The position numbers and the translations under genes were made by a program. A model generated the notes under the pieces. That model saw only the letters and a list, made by a program, of their open reading frames with translations, was not told where the DNA came from and did not search any database. Below are positions 1 through 5,126 of a stretch of 9,635 nt of DNA, one piece after another (positions within the stretch are counted from its first letter, which is position 1; the number at the start of each line of letters is the position of its first letter). The stretch is taken from assembly GCA_031367715.1 (NCBI GenBank), contig JANLQJ010000226.1, positions 1-9,635 of the forward strand. Direction: 5' to 3'. This DNA comes from JANYHF01 sp031367715 (GTDB taxonomy: Bacteria > Pseudomonadota > Alphaproteobacteria > Rhizobiales > Hyphomicrobiaceae).

Positions 1-2
1 AC

Positions 3-647
3 AACGCCAGCATACTTGCTTATGCGGCTTTCGCGACCTTTGTCCGCAACCATTTCCGGAAACAGCAAGGTGACGCCGAGAAATGCGCCGAGTTGGCGCG
101 CCGGGCGCTGCAACACGCTGCCGGCGATGCGACCGTGCTGGCGTTGTGCGGCATCGCGCTCATCCATCTGCCCAAGGACTATGTTCGCGGCATGGCGGCG
201 CTGTTGGCGGCGCTGGAGGCCAACCCCAACAGCTCGCTGATTGTCGGCAATGCGGGTGTCGGGCATCTGCATTGCGGAGACATCGAACAGGCCCTCACCC
301 TGACCCACCGGGCGATCCGGCTCAGCCCGCGCGACGCCGAAGCGCACTACTCGCTGACGGGGATCGCGCATGCCCACATGGTTCTCGGCAACTATGCCGA
401 GGCGCTCGACTGGGCCGCCCGTTCGCTGGCGCTCGGCCCAAACTATTTTCCGACCTTCTGGATGCTGATCGCCGCTAACGCTCATCTTGGCCGCCTGGGC
501 GAGGCGCACCGTTTCCTTGCGGAATTCCGAAGACTGGCGCCTGGAACGACTGTCGCAAGCATCTGGTCCGGGCAGCCGCAGAAATATGCGGACCGGATGG
601 CCAACATTCTCGAAGGTCTGCGGATGGCTGGGTTGGAAGAGGGTTAG
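3..647 (+). CDS. C-terminal part of a TPR protein (5' end outside window)
   Basis: The frame is open from the first bases to a TAG at 645-647 and gives about 214 visible residues, so the start lies left of the window. The visible part is alpha-helical with about three tetratricopeptide-like repeats. One example is the stretch with GNAGVGHLHCGDIEQAL and RAIRLSPRDAEAHY. It is followed by helices with LGNYAEALDWAARSLALGP and LGRLGEAHRFLAEFRRLAPG. The closing helix, ending LRMAGLEEG, resembles the tail of alphaproteobacterial proteins in which a class III adenylate cyclase domain or a winged-helix domain is followed by TPRs; the N-terminal domain is not visible, so that is inference. A cyclase would fit the neighbouring Crp-like gene, which keeps cAMP-contact residues. 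TPRs normally mediate protein contacts. The stop codon interlocks with that of the convergent regulator. Confidence 0.8.
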   Translation, partial: NASILAYAAFATFVRNHFRKQQGDAEKCAELARRALQHAAGDATVLALCGIALIHLPKDYVRGMAALLAALEANPNSSLIVGNAGVGHLHCGDIEQALTLTHRAIRLSPRDAEAHYSLTGIAHAHMVLGNYAEALDWAARSLALGPNYFPTFWMLIAANAHLGRLGEAHRFLAEFRRLAPGTTVASIWSGQPQKYADRMANILEGLRMAGLEEG

Positions 648-1327
648 CCTGCCGCTCGCGCAAGCCGCTCGACATCGAGCAGGCTGATCCGCCCTCCTGC
701 CATGGCGATCAGTCCGCCCCGCTCCCATTTCCGCAAACACCGGTTCACCGTTTCCCGGCTGCCGCCGACCAATCCGGCCAGTGCGCCCTGCGTGTCGCTG
801 ACACGCGGTGGCCCGCCGCCCGGTGCAGGTTTTGCGCGGGCGAGCAGCGTCTTGGCGAGCCGGCCCCGCAGATCGATAGAGGCAAGATCAGAAATGCCCT
901 CGTCGGCCTTGCGCAGACGTGTGCAGATCAATTTCAACACCGCTTCCGTCAGTGGCCAGTTGTCCTTGAGCAGATCAAGAAGCGCGCGCCGCTCGAACAC
1001 CATCAGCGTACAGTTGGTGGTCGCGGTGGCGTCGGCCGAGCGCACGCCGCCATCGAGCAGCGCGAGTTCGCCGAACACCGCGCCTGCTGTCAGCTCGGCG
1101 AGCAGGATGGCGCGGCCTTGCGCCGACGGCACGCTGATCCGGACCTCGCCGGTTTGTACCAGGAACATCGCGCCGCCGGCGTCGCCCATGCAAAATACCG
1201 GCTCGCCGGCGCGCCAGGATTGCGGTCGGGCCGACGCCAGGAAGCGTCTGCGCTCGTCCGGTCCAAGCACGGGGTAGAGGAAGGACGCGCCGAGCGCTGT
1301 GTCGATCTCGTGCCCGGTCTGCGCCAT
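644..1327 (-). CDS. Crp/Fnr-family transcriptional regulator, CRP-like
   Basis: This 227-residue protein has the Crp layout: a cyclic-nucleotide-binding beta-roll (about 20-115), a dimer helix (about 118-145) and a C-terminal winged helix (about 155-220). The phosphate-binding cassette is intact: FGELALLDGGVRSA at 85-98, with the Glu (E87) and Arg-Ser (R96-S97) that contact cAMP in CRP. There is no N-terminal cysteine cluster, so it is not an FNR oxygen sensor. The recognition helix SRETVNRCL (190-198) keeps the R-E...R pattern with which E. coli CRP reads TGTGA half-sites. A perfect TGTGA-N6-TCACA box lies just upstream at 1360-1375. I start at ATG 1327 because GGAGGT (1340-1335) stands 7 nt before it; the in-frame GTG at 1336 lies within this Shine-Dalgarno sequence. 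Probable cAMP-responsive, autoregulated dimeric regulator; the cAMP part is inference from conserved residues. Confidence 0.92.
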   Translation of the reverse strand: MAQTGHEIDTALGASFLYPVLGPDERRRFLASARPQSWRAGEPVFCMGDAGGAMFLVQTGEVRISVPSAQGRAILLAELTAGAVFGELALLDGGVRSADATATTNCTLMVFERRALLDLLKDNWPLTEAVLKLICTRLRKADEGISDLASIDLRGRLAKTLLARAKPAPGGGPPRVSDTQGALAGLVGGSRETVNRCLRKWERGGLIAMAGGRISLLDVERLARAAG

Positions 1328-1359
1328 CGCCGCCACCTCCGCTGCCGTCCCAGTTTCGC

Positions 1360-1375
1360 TGTGACGCCCGTCACA
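1360..1375. promoter_or_regulatory. CRP-type operator between divergent genes
   Basis: TGTGACGCCCGTCACA is a dyad with 6-bp perfect arms (TGTGAC/GTCACA), an exact match to the TGTGA-N6-TCACA consensus. It lies 33 bp upstream of the ATG of the Crp-like gene on one side and 77 bp upstream of the ATG of the small gene at 1453 on the other. For the small gene a -10-like GCTAAT (1396-1401) predicts a start near 1408. That puts the box centre at about -40.5, the classical class II activation position. On the other side it would overlap the regulator's own promoter, which suggests autorepression. The consensus match is direct; the regulatory outcome is inference. Confidence 0.8.
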
Positions 1376-1395
1376 GGGTCCGGGGCCGCCGCGAT

Positions 1396-1408
1396 GCTAA
1401 TCCATTGC
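1396..1408 (+). promoter_or_regulatory. Candidate CRP-dependent -10 region and start site
   Basis: GCTAAT at 1396-1401 matches TATAAT at four of six positions, and no good -35 is seen at the proper distance. The CRP-type box occupies that place, as in class II activator-dependent promoters. The predicted start is about 1408, leaving a 45-nt leader with AGGAG at 1442-1446. Confidence 0.4.
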
Positions 1409-1452
1409 TCATGGCAGCGCGAGATCGGCTCGCAAAAACACAGGAGACTACG

Positions 1453-1695
1453 ATGAGCAAGATGGCAATGGATGCACTGAACCGCGGCTGGAGCTATGGC
1501 CTCGCGACCGGCAGGGTACAGCCGATCAGCGAATGCGACATCGAGCGGCAGATGGCCGAGGAGAACGCCCCCGTCGTCCGGAAAGACTCGGCGGTCGCGA
1601 TGATCGGCGAAACCGTCCAGCGCTCGCTCCGGCGGATCGCCGATGTCGAGTCCGGTCTGTGGTCGAATTGGTGGTCCACGCATCATCAAGCCTGA
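1453..1695 (+). CDS. Small uncharacterised protein (80 aa)
   Basis: I do not recognise a family. The start is well supported: AGGAG at 1442-1446 lies 6 nt before ATG 1453, and the 80 codons end at TGA 1693-1695. The product is soluble-looking, with no signal peptide or membrane segment. It starts with an amphipathic stretch (MSKMAMDALNRGWSYGLA), has a mixed acidic/basic middle (about 28-66, including ERQMAEENAP and TVQRSLRRIADVE) and ends tryptophan-rich (LWSNWWSTHH). The gene is divergent from the Crp-like regulator and has a perfect CRP-type box 77 bp upstream in an activating position, so it is probably a direct target. Its last 10 bp overlap the convergent hydrolase gene. A longer reading frame from 1405 exists but lacks a ribosome binding site. 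Confidence 0.75.
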   Translation: MSKMAMDALNRGWSYGLATGRVQPISECDIERQMAEENAPVVRKDSAVAMIGETVQRSLRRIADVESGLWSNWWSTHHQA

Positions 1696-2399
1696 CCGCC
1701 GAGCGCCGCCACGACGGTTTTTGAGTCCGAGAGCCAGCCAAAGGACATCTCGATGATTTTCAGCGAGGCGTCATGGCCGCTATAATTTGAGTCGCGGCGC
1801 GACGGCTGCCCGGTGCAATCTATCGGCAACAGGCATTGGTAATCGCGGAATGCGGCGTCGCGTATGGTTGACTCGATGCACATGCTTGTTGTGCAGCCAG
1901 TGACAATCAAGTGCTGCACTGACATTCGTCGCAACTGTGCATCGAGTTCGGTCTCATAGAACGCACTCCAGCGGCGCTTTGTTATCACGGTGTCACCGAA
2001 AAGCGGCGCCAGTTCCTGCAAGATTTCGGTATTCCAAGTATCTTCGATGTGGATTCGGCTTGGGCGGCCGTCCGGGGCCGTCACCGCCGCGCCCACTGCC
2101 AGGCGCTGGCACATTCGCCAGTATGGCGAGCCGACGCTCCCGATATCGGCAAGGTCGGACCGATGCGCCTCTTTGACGTAGACGACCGGAACTCCGCGCG
2201 CCCGCGCAGCGGCGATGACCTGCGCCGTGGGCGCAATCGCTGCTTGAATGACCGACACGTCGATCCCCGCACGATCAAACATTCCGCCCACGGCAGCAAA
2301 ATCATTCTGCATGTCCACGACCAGGACAGCTGACCTTTTTGTCTCAAGACAAAATGTCGTCGGCCTCGCATCGATGGTTACTTTGCTCGCGCCTGTCAT
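1686..2399 (-). CDS. Isochorismatase-family cysteine hydrolase, RutB-like
   Basis: This 237-residue protein has the alpha/beta isochorismatase fold. The catalytic Asp-Lys-Cys triad is visible: D29 in SAVLVVDMQNDF, K141 in VITKRRWSAFYET and C174 in VTGCTTSMCIEST. The arrangement, with RWSAFYETELDAQLR and a closing SFGWLSDS, is closest in my memory to RutB-type (peroxy)ureidoacrylate amidohydrolases; related members cleave biuret, N-carbamoyl compounds or nicotinamide. No other rut gene is present, so the substrate is open, probably a carbamoyl or amide nitrogen compound. The likely start is ATG 2399; a GTG at 2402 is possible, and a Shine-Dalgarno sequence is poor (GGGAC about 10 nt upstream). 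It lies 109 bp behind the 87-residue gene in the same direction and may form an operon controlled by the divergent LysR. The 3' end overlaps the convergent small gene by 10 bp. Confidence 0.9.
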   Translation of the reverse strand: MTGASKVTIDARPTTFCLETKRSAVLVVDMQNDFAAVGGMFDRAGIDVSVIQAAIAPTAQVIAAARARGVPVVYVKEAHRSDLADIGSVGSPYWRMCQRLAVGAAVTAPDGRPSRIHIEDTWNTEILQELAPLFGDTVITKRRWSAFYETELDAQLRRMSVQHLIVTGCTTSMCIESTIRDAAFRDYQCLLPIDCTGQPSRRDSNYSGHDASLKIIEMSFGWLSDSKTVVAALGGQA

Positions 2400-2508
2400 C
2401 ACTGGCTTGTCCCATTGCGAACGCCGATAGTCGGCAGTTTGTACCAGGGATAAGCCGTCCGGTCACGGCAATCGGCCACTAATCAGCGCGACGGCCAACG
2501 AGTTGGCG

Positions 2509-2772
2509 TCACGCTTGCCGTAGGCGCTGCTCCAGGTAGGTCGCGGCGCCGGCAATGGTCATTCCGCAAAGGTACCGTTCCGCCCAGTCGCGCATATCCG
2601 CGGTGCTGGAACTGTCGCTGAGCACTGCAATTGCTTCGCCTTGCAGGGGGCGCACAGCAGGCCCAAAACGCAAATGGGTGAGCCGCCGCCTGATGGTCTC
2701 CAAGAACGATCCGGCGACGTCACGCCTTGTCGTAACACCGTGTTCCAAGCTTGAAGAAGAGAGTGTCGCCAT
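2509..2772 (-). CDS. Small uncharacterised protein (87 aa)
   Basis: I do not recognise a family. ATG 2772 is preceded by AAAGGA with a 7-nt spacer, a good ribosome binding site; an upstream extension to 2811 has no such support. The product is soluble-looking. It has a Ser-rich N-terminus, a basic helix (SFLETIRRRLTHLRFGP, about 22-38) and an acidic helix (ADMRDWAERYL, 58-68). It ends in a small-residue helix (GMTIAGAATYLEQRLRQA, 70-87). It stands between the LysR gene (divergent, 180-bp gap) and the cysteine hydrolase (same direction, 109-bp gap). That makes it the first gene of a probable LysR-controlled two-gene unit. A role linked to the hydrolase, such as a small partner protein, is only guilt by position. 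Confidence 0.7.
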   Translation of the reverse strand: MATLSSSSLEHGVTTRRDVAGSFLETIRRRLTHLRFGPAVRPLQGEAIAVLSDSSSTADMRDWAERYLCGMTIAGAATYLEQRLRQA

Positions 2773-2918
2773 AGCACAATCCTTTCGGGCGGTTCTGAGT
2801 GTTGAGACCAATCAACGACTGCATTGGCCCTTCAGCTCGATTGGGTTCCAGACCTTGCAAACCCTCGATTACGCAATGGTATCGGCATGCTGATCGTTGC
2901 GTCCAATGCAAATATCCG

Positions 2919-2946
2919 TTGTCATTCGATGCATTTTTTGCATGAT
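2919..2946 (+). promoter_or_regulatory. Candidate lysR promoter with T-N11-A operator
   Basis: TTGTCA (2919-2924) and CATGAT (2941-2946) are 16 bp apart and resemble -35 and -10 elements. Between and over them lies ATGCATTTTTTGCAT (2929-2943), a dyad with 5-bp arms. It contains the T-N11-A pattern (T2930, A2942) typical of LysR-type binding sites. A further ATGCAAAT stands upstream at 2906-2913. The layout suggests autorepression and control of the divergent leftward genes. The predicted transcript start coincides with the ATG at 2953. Confidence 0.5.
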
Positions 2947-2952
2947 TGAAAA

Positions 2953-3897
2953 ATGTATCTTCAGCACCTGCGCGCCTTCACCGCTGTCGTCGACGCCGGC
3001 ACCTTCGCCAGCGCGTCCGCGCGGCTGCATCTCAGCCAACCTGCCCTGTCCCGTCAGATCGACGCGTTGGAACGGGATCTAGGCGTAGCGCTGTTCGAGC
3101 GGGTGGGGCGGCGCGTTCGCCTATCTCCGGAGGGCGAGCATCTGCTGGAAAATTGCCGCCGCGTGGTCGCCGAAGTTGCGGCGATCGGCGAGCAGGCTCG
3201 AAGCCTTAAGAGCGGGGATGCAGGGCTGTTGCGCGTCGGCGCCGCCCCGTATCACATCGAAAGCTTCCTCGCACAGTTTCTCGCCTCATTCAGGCAGCGC
3301 TATCCTCTTGTGGACGTCCGCCTGACCGAGGCTGGCGGCGCTAAGCTTCGTGATCTGCTCAACAGGGATGAGGTGCAAATTGCCTTGATTGCGCTTGGTG
3401 ATGGTCACTTCCGGTTTCAGAAGCTGTATTACAGTTGCAACCTGGCGGTCGTGCCGGAGGGGCATCGGCTTTGCAAACGCGCGTTGATCGAGGTTGGCGA
3501 GTTTGCCGAGGAAACCATGCTGTTGCTCAGCCAGGATTTCGGATCGCGCAACTGGTTCGATGCGGCCTGCAAGCTCGCGGCTATTCAACCCCGCGTACGC
3601 CTGGAGAGTTCCGTGCCCCACACCATCGTCGCCATGGCGCGCGCGCGGCATGGCATTGGGGTCCTGCCTTCGTCGATGACGGTGGCCATGGAAGGGGTTC
3701 GAGCGCTGCCGATCACGCACCGGGGTGAGCCGGTTGGAAGATGGATCGGCGCGGCCTGGAATGGCGGGCGCTTCTTTGCGCCTTACGCGACGGCATTTGT
3801 CGAGGCGCTGGCGGCGTCGCTCAAAAAGGATTACCCGGGCCGGTCATTCTTGCGGCGACTGCCGTCATTGCCGCCGCTGCAGTCGCAAAAACTGTAG
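2953..3897 (+). CDS. LysR-type transcriptional regulator
   Basis: This 314-residue protein has the usual LysR size and layout. The N-terminal winged helix (about 2-60) carries the signature LQHLRAFTAVVDAGTFASAS...LSQPALSRQIDALERDLGVALFER. A linker helix (about 62-90) and a two-lobed periplasmic-binding-like effector domain (about 92-295) follow, with VPHTIVAMARARHGIGVLP (about 220-238) in the usual effector-domain context. The effector is unknown. The start at ATG 2953 puts the signature at the normal distance from the N-terminus. No Shine-Dalgarno sequence is visible, and a promoter-like pair ends 6 bp before the ATG, so the mRNA may be leaderless. The gene diverges from the 87-residue and hydrolase genes, its likely targets. 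The basic, proline-containing tail after about residue 290 is not part of the family core. Confidence 0.95.
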   Translation: MYLQHLRAFTAVVDAGTFASASARLHLSQPALSRQIDALERDLGVALFERVGRRVRLSPEGEHLLENCRRVVAEVAAIGEQARSLKSGDAGLLRVGAAPYHIESFLAQFLASFRQRYPLVDVRLTEAGGAKLRDLLNRDEVQIALIALGDGHFRFQKLYYSCNLAVVPEGHRLCKRALIEVGEFAEETMLLLSQDFGSRNWFDAACKLAAIQPRVRLESSVPHTIVAMARARHGIGVLPSSMTVAMEGVRALPITHRGEPVGRWIGAAWNGGRFFAPYATAFVEALAASLKKDYPGRSFLRRLPSLPPLQSQKL

Positions 3898-3920
3898 GAC
3901 GTGTGCGTCTCCAGGTCCGG

Positions 3921-4313
3921 CTATTTGACAACTTCCCAGAAAATTCCCGCAACAGCGATGAAGCCAAGCGTGAACACCACCGTCCGGACATAGGCGATGC
4001 CGGCGAGATAGACCACGGCATGGACGAGGCGCAGCCAGAAGAAGGTCATCGCCCAGAAGCCGACCATGGCATTGGCCTTGCCGGCGATGTGGGCGACGAT
4101 CACGAGGGCCGCAAACGGAGCGAAGGCCTCGACGGCATTCATTTGCGCGCGGTTGGCGCGATGGCCCCAGTCTGGCAACGGACGGGGCGTTGGGTTGGTG
4201 TAATTGGCCGGGGTCAGAAAGCCGTTGGTGACAACCTGCGCCACAACATAGGGGATCCAGAGCGCGGCGGTCAGCAGGGCCGTGTAGGCGAGGTAGGTCA
4301 GGTCGGTGCTCAT
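3921..4313 (-). CDS. MAPEG-family membrane protein
   Basis: This 130-residue protein has four predicted membrane helices (about 8-28, 62-80, 84-107, 110-128). The loop after helix 1 carries RANRAQMNAVEAFAPFAAL (52-70), the Asn/Glu pattern of the MAPEG family (membrane-associated proteins in eicosanoid and glutathione metabolism). Bacterial members of this short subgroup are mostly of unknown function; glutathione-dependent detoxification is a family-based possibility. ATG 4313 is chosen because GGAG stands 5 nt upstream. The frame stays open to 4490, but only by reading through the GC-rich repeat as a poly-proline stretch without membrane-protein character. A -10-like TATAAC lies at 4344-4339. 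It converges on lysR with a 23-bp gap and no clear terminator, so read-through from either side is possible. Confidence 0.92.
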   Translation of the reverse strand: MSTDLTYLAYTALLTAALWIPYVVAQVVTNGFLTPANYTNPTPRPLPDWGHRANRAQMNAVEAFAPFAALVIVAHIAGKANAMVGFWAMTFFWLRLVHAVVYLAGIAYVRTVVFTLGFIAVAGIFWEVVK

Positions 4314-4338
4314 GGGGTCTCCGATTCGGGATGCGATG

Positions 4339-4344
4339 GTTATA
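4339..4344 (-). promoter_or_regulatory. Candidate -10 element for the MAPEG gene
   Basis: TATAAC read on the minus strand matches TATAAT at five of six positions. It would start transcription about 18-20 nt before ATG 4313, leaving a short leader with the GGAG ribosome binding site. I see no good -35 at 16-18 bp. Confidence 0.3.
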
Positions 4345-4407
4345 CCGGACAGCGAAAGTTTTGACCTGTGGCCAACGCCAATAACATAACATCCGTCCCC
4401 AGACGTA

Positions 4408-4540
4408 CCCCCCACCCCAGCCCTCGCCCTCCCCCTCAAGGGGGGAGGGGGCGGTCTGGTCGTGTGATAGGCGCAATCCGTCCCAATCACCGCTCTAATC
4501 CCCTCCCCCCTTGAGGGGGAGGGCTAGGGTGGGGGGGGGC
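4408..4540. repeat. GC-rich intergenic inverted repeat, two arms
   Basis: Arm 1 (4408-4451) and arm 2 (4500-4540) are inverted copies of one C/G-rich unit separated by 48 bp. Reading arm 2 on the minus strand gives C-run, ACCCTAGCCCT, CCCCCTCAAGGGGGGAGGGG. Arm 1 matches it apart from one base (ACCCCAG) and a 6-bp insertion, CGCCCT, which duplicates neighbouring sequence. Each arm is itself a near-palindrome around CCCTCAAGGGGG. Folded, the pair would form a long hairpin. It resembles the dispersed palindromic intergenic repeats common in high-GC alphaproteobacteria. It lies upstream of the MAPEG gene and downstream of the YciI-like gene. Arm 2 ends in a run of nine G. Confidence 0.75.
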
Positions 4541-4708
4541 GGCTAGTCGCAAGGTTTCGAGTTGGAAAGGTTCAATTCTTTTGTTGCCCAGTATTATTGG
4601 TCTGAAAGCAGTTTGCGGCTGCAGCGCGCGATGCGGGGCGATCCAATGACGCGTTCGACCGTCCCGGCCGGAGCCACCGTCCGGGATCCGTTGAGGCGTT
4701 GCCCTAGC
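4541..4708. other. Gene-free stretch with a weak hairpin
   Basis: With the repeat to its left this completes a stretch of about 395 bp (4314-4708) without a supported gene. Its only visible structure is an inverted repeat, TCCCGG (4662-4667) with CCGGGA (4681-4686), and an alternative inner pairing of CCGGA/TCCGG. It lies just past the stop of the leftward YciI-like gene and could serve as a terminator, but no T-run follows on that strand. An open frame at 4562-4756 has no ribosome binding site and no recognisable sequence. Confidence 0.3.
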
Positions 4709-5023
4709 CTACATATCCATGGCCTGGGCGATCTCAATCGTGCCGCCCGACTTTAACAGCGGACAGCCCTTGGCCTTCTTATGCGCGTCTTCCAGGCTCG
4801 CCGCCTCGATCAGGCTGTAGCCGCTGATCGGATTGGCGCCGCCGCCCGCCAGCAGCTTGCCGTCAGCTTTCACCGTGCTCGACTTGCCGACCGGATTGCC
4901 CGCATCGAGCACCGAGGCGCCGAGCGCCCCAAACCAGGCCCCCCACGCATCCATCACTTTCTTGCCTTCGGCGGGGTCCTTGGGAGCGCTGCCACCATGA
5001 TAGGCAAAGACATATTTCGCCAT
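4709..5023 (-). CDS. YciI-like (YCII/DGPF domain) protein
   Basis: The 104 residues cover a single small alpha/beta ferredoxin-like YCII domain. It starts with the beta strand MAKYVFAYHGG, followed by an acidic/basic helix (about 17-37, EGKKVMDAWGAWFGALGASV). The strand GNPVGKSSTV and the glycine-rich loop AGGGANPISGYSLIEAASLEDA (about 59-80) come next, then GCPLLKSGGTIEIAQAMDM. The GYSLIEA...DAHKKAKGCPLL pattern is typical of the family found beside ECF sigma factors and stress genes in alphaproteobacteria. The biochemical activity of these proteins is mostly unknown. AAGGAG stands 8 nt before ATG 5023. The gene is divergent from the PucR-type regulator across a 103-bp gap containing a dyad, so the regulator may control it. 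Confidence 0.92.
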   Translation of the reverse strand: MAKYVFAYHGGSAPKDPAEGKKVMDAWGAWFGALGASVLDAGNPVGKSSTVKADGKLLAGGGANPISGYSLIEAASLEDAHKKAKGCPLLKSGGTIEIAQAMDM

Positions 5024-5066
5024 GTCGATAACTCCTTGGTTGGGTTGCCGTCATTCTCCGCTCACG

Positions 5067-5081
5067 TGGTGACTATCACCA
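5067..5081. promoter_or_regulatory. Dyad between the YciI-like and PucR-type genes
   Basis: TGGTGACTATCACCA has perfect 6-bp arms around CTA. The same stretch also carries an overlapping smaller dyad, TCAC/GTGA, beginning at 5062. It lies 43 bp upstream of the YciI-like start and 45 bp upstream of the PucR-type start, where a shared operator is expected. Which protein binds is not known. Confidence 0.45.
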
Positions 5082-5091
5082 TAGGCCGGCA

Positions 5092-5119
5092 TTGAAAATG
5101 GCGACACTTGGGGTATTCT
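5092..5119 (+). promoter_or_regulatory. Candidate promoter of the PucR-type gene
   Basis: TTGAAA (5092-5097) and TATTCT (5114-5119) are separated by 16 bp and match the sigma-70 consensus at five and four positions. The predicted start is about 5126-5127, at the first base of the ATG. That implies a leaderless transcript and would explain the missing Shine-Dalgarno sequence. Confidence 0.45.
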
Positions 5120-5126
5120 GGGCCGT

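Noticed and set aside
1090..1689. Open frame of about 199 codons on the minus strand
   Set aside because: It overlaps the Crp-like gene in another frame, the CRP box and the small gene, and its protein shows no domain; a high-GC shadow frame.
3741..4364. Open frame of about 207 codons on the plus strand
   Set aside because: It overlaps the end of lysR and is antisense to the whole MAPEG gene, whose four-helix protein is convincing.
4314..4490. N-terminal extension of the MAPEG protein
   Set aside because: The extension reads the GC-rich repeat as poly-proline and bypasses a good ribosome binding site before ATG 4313.
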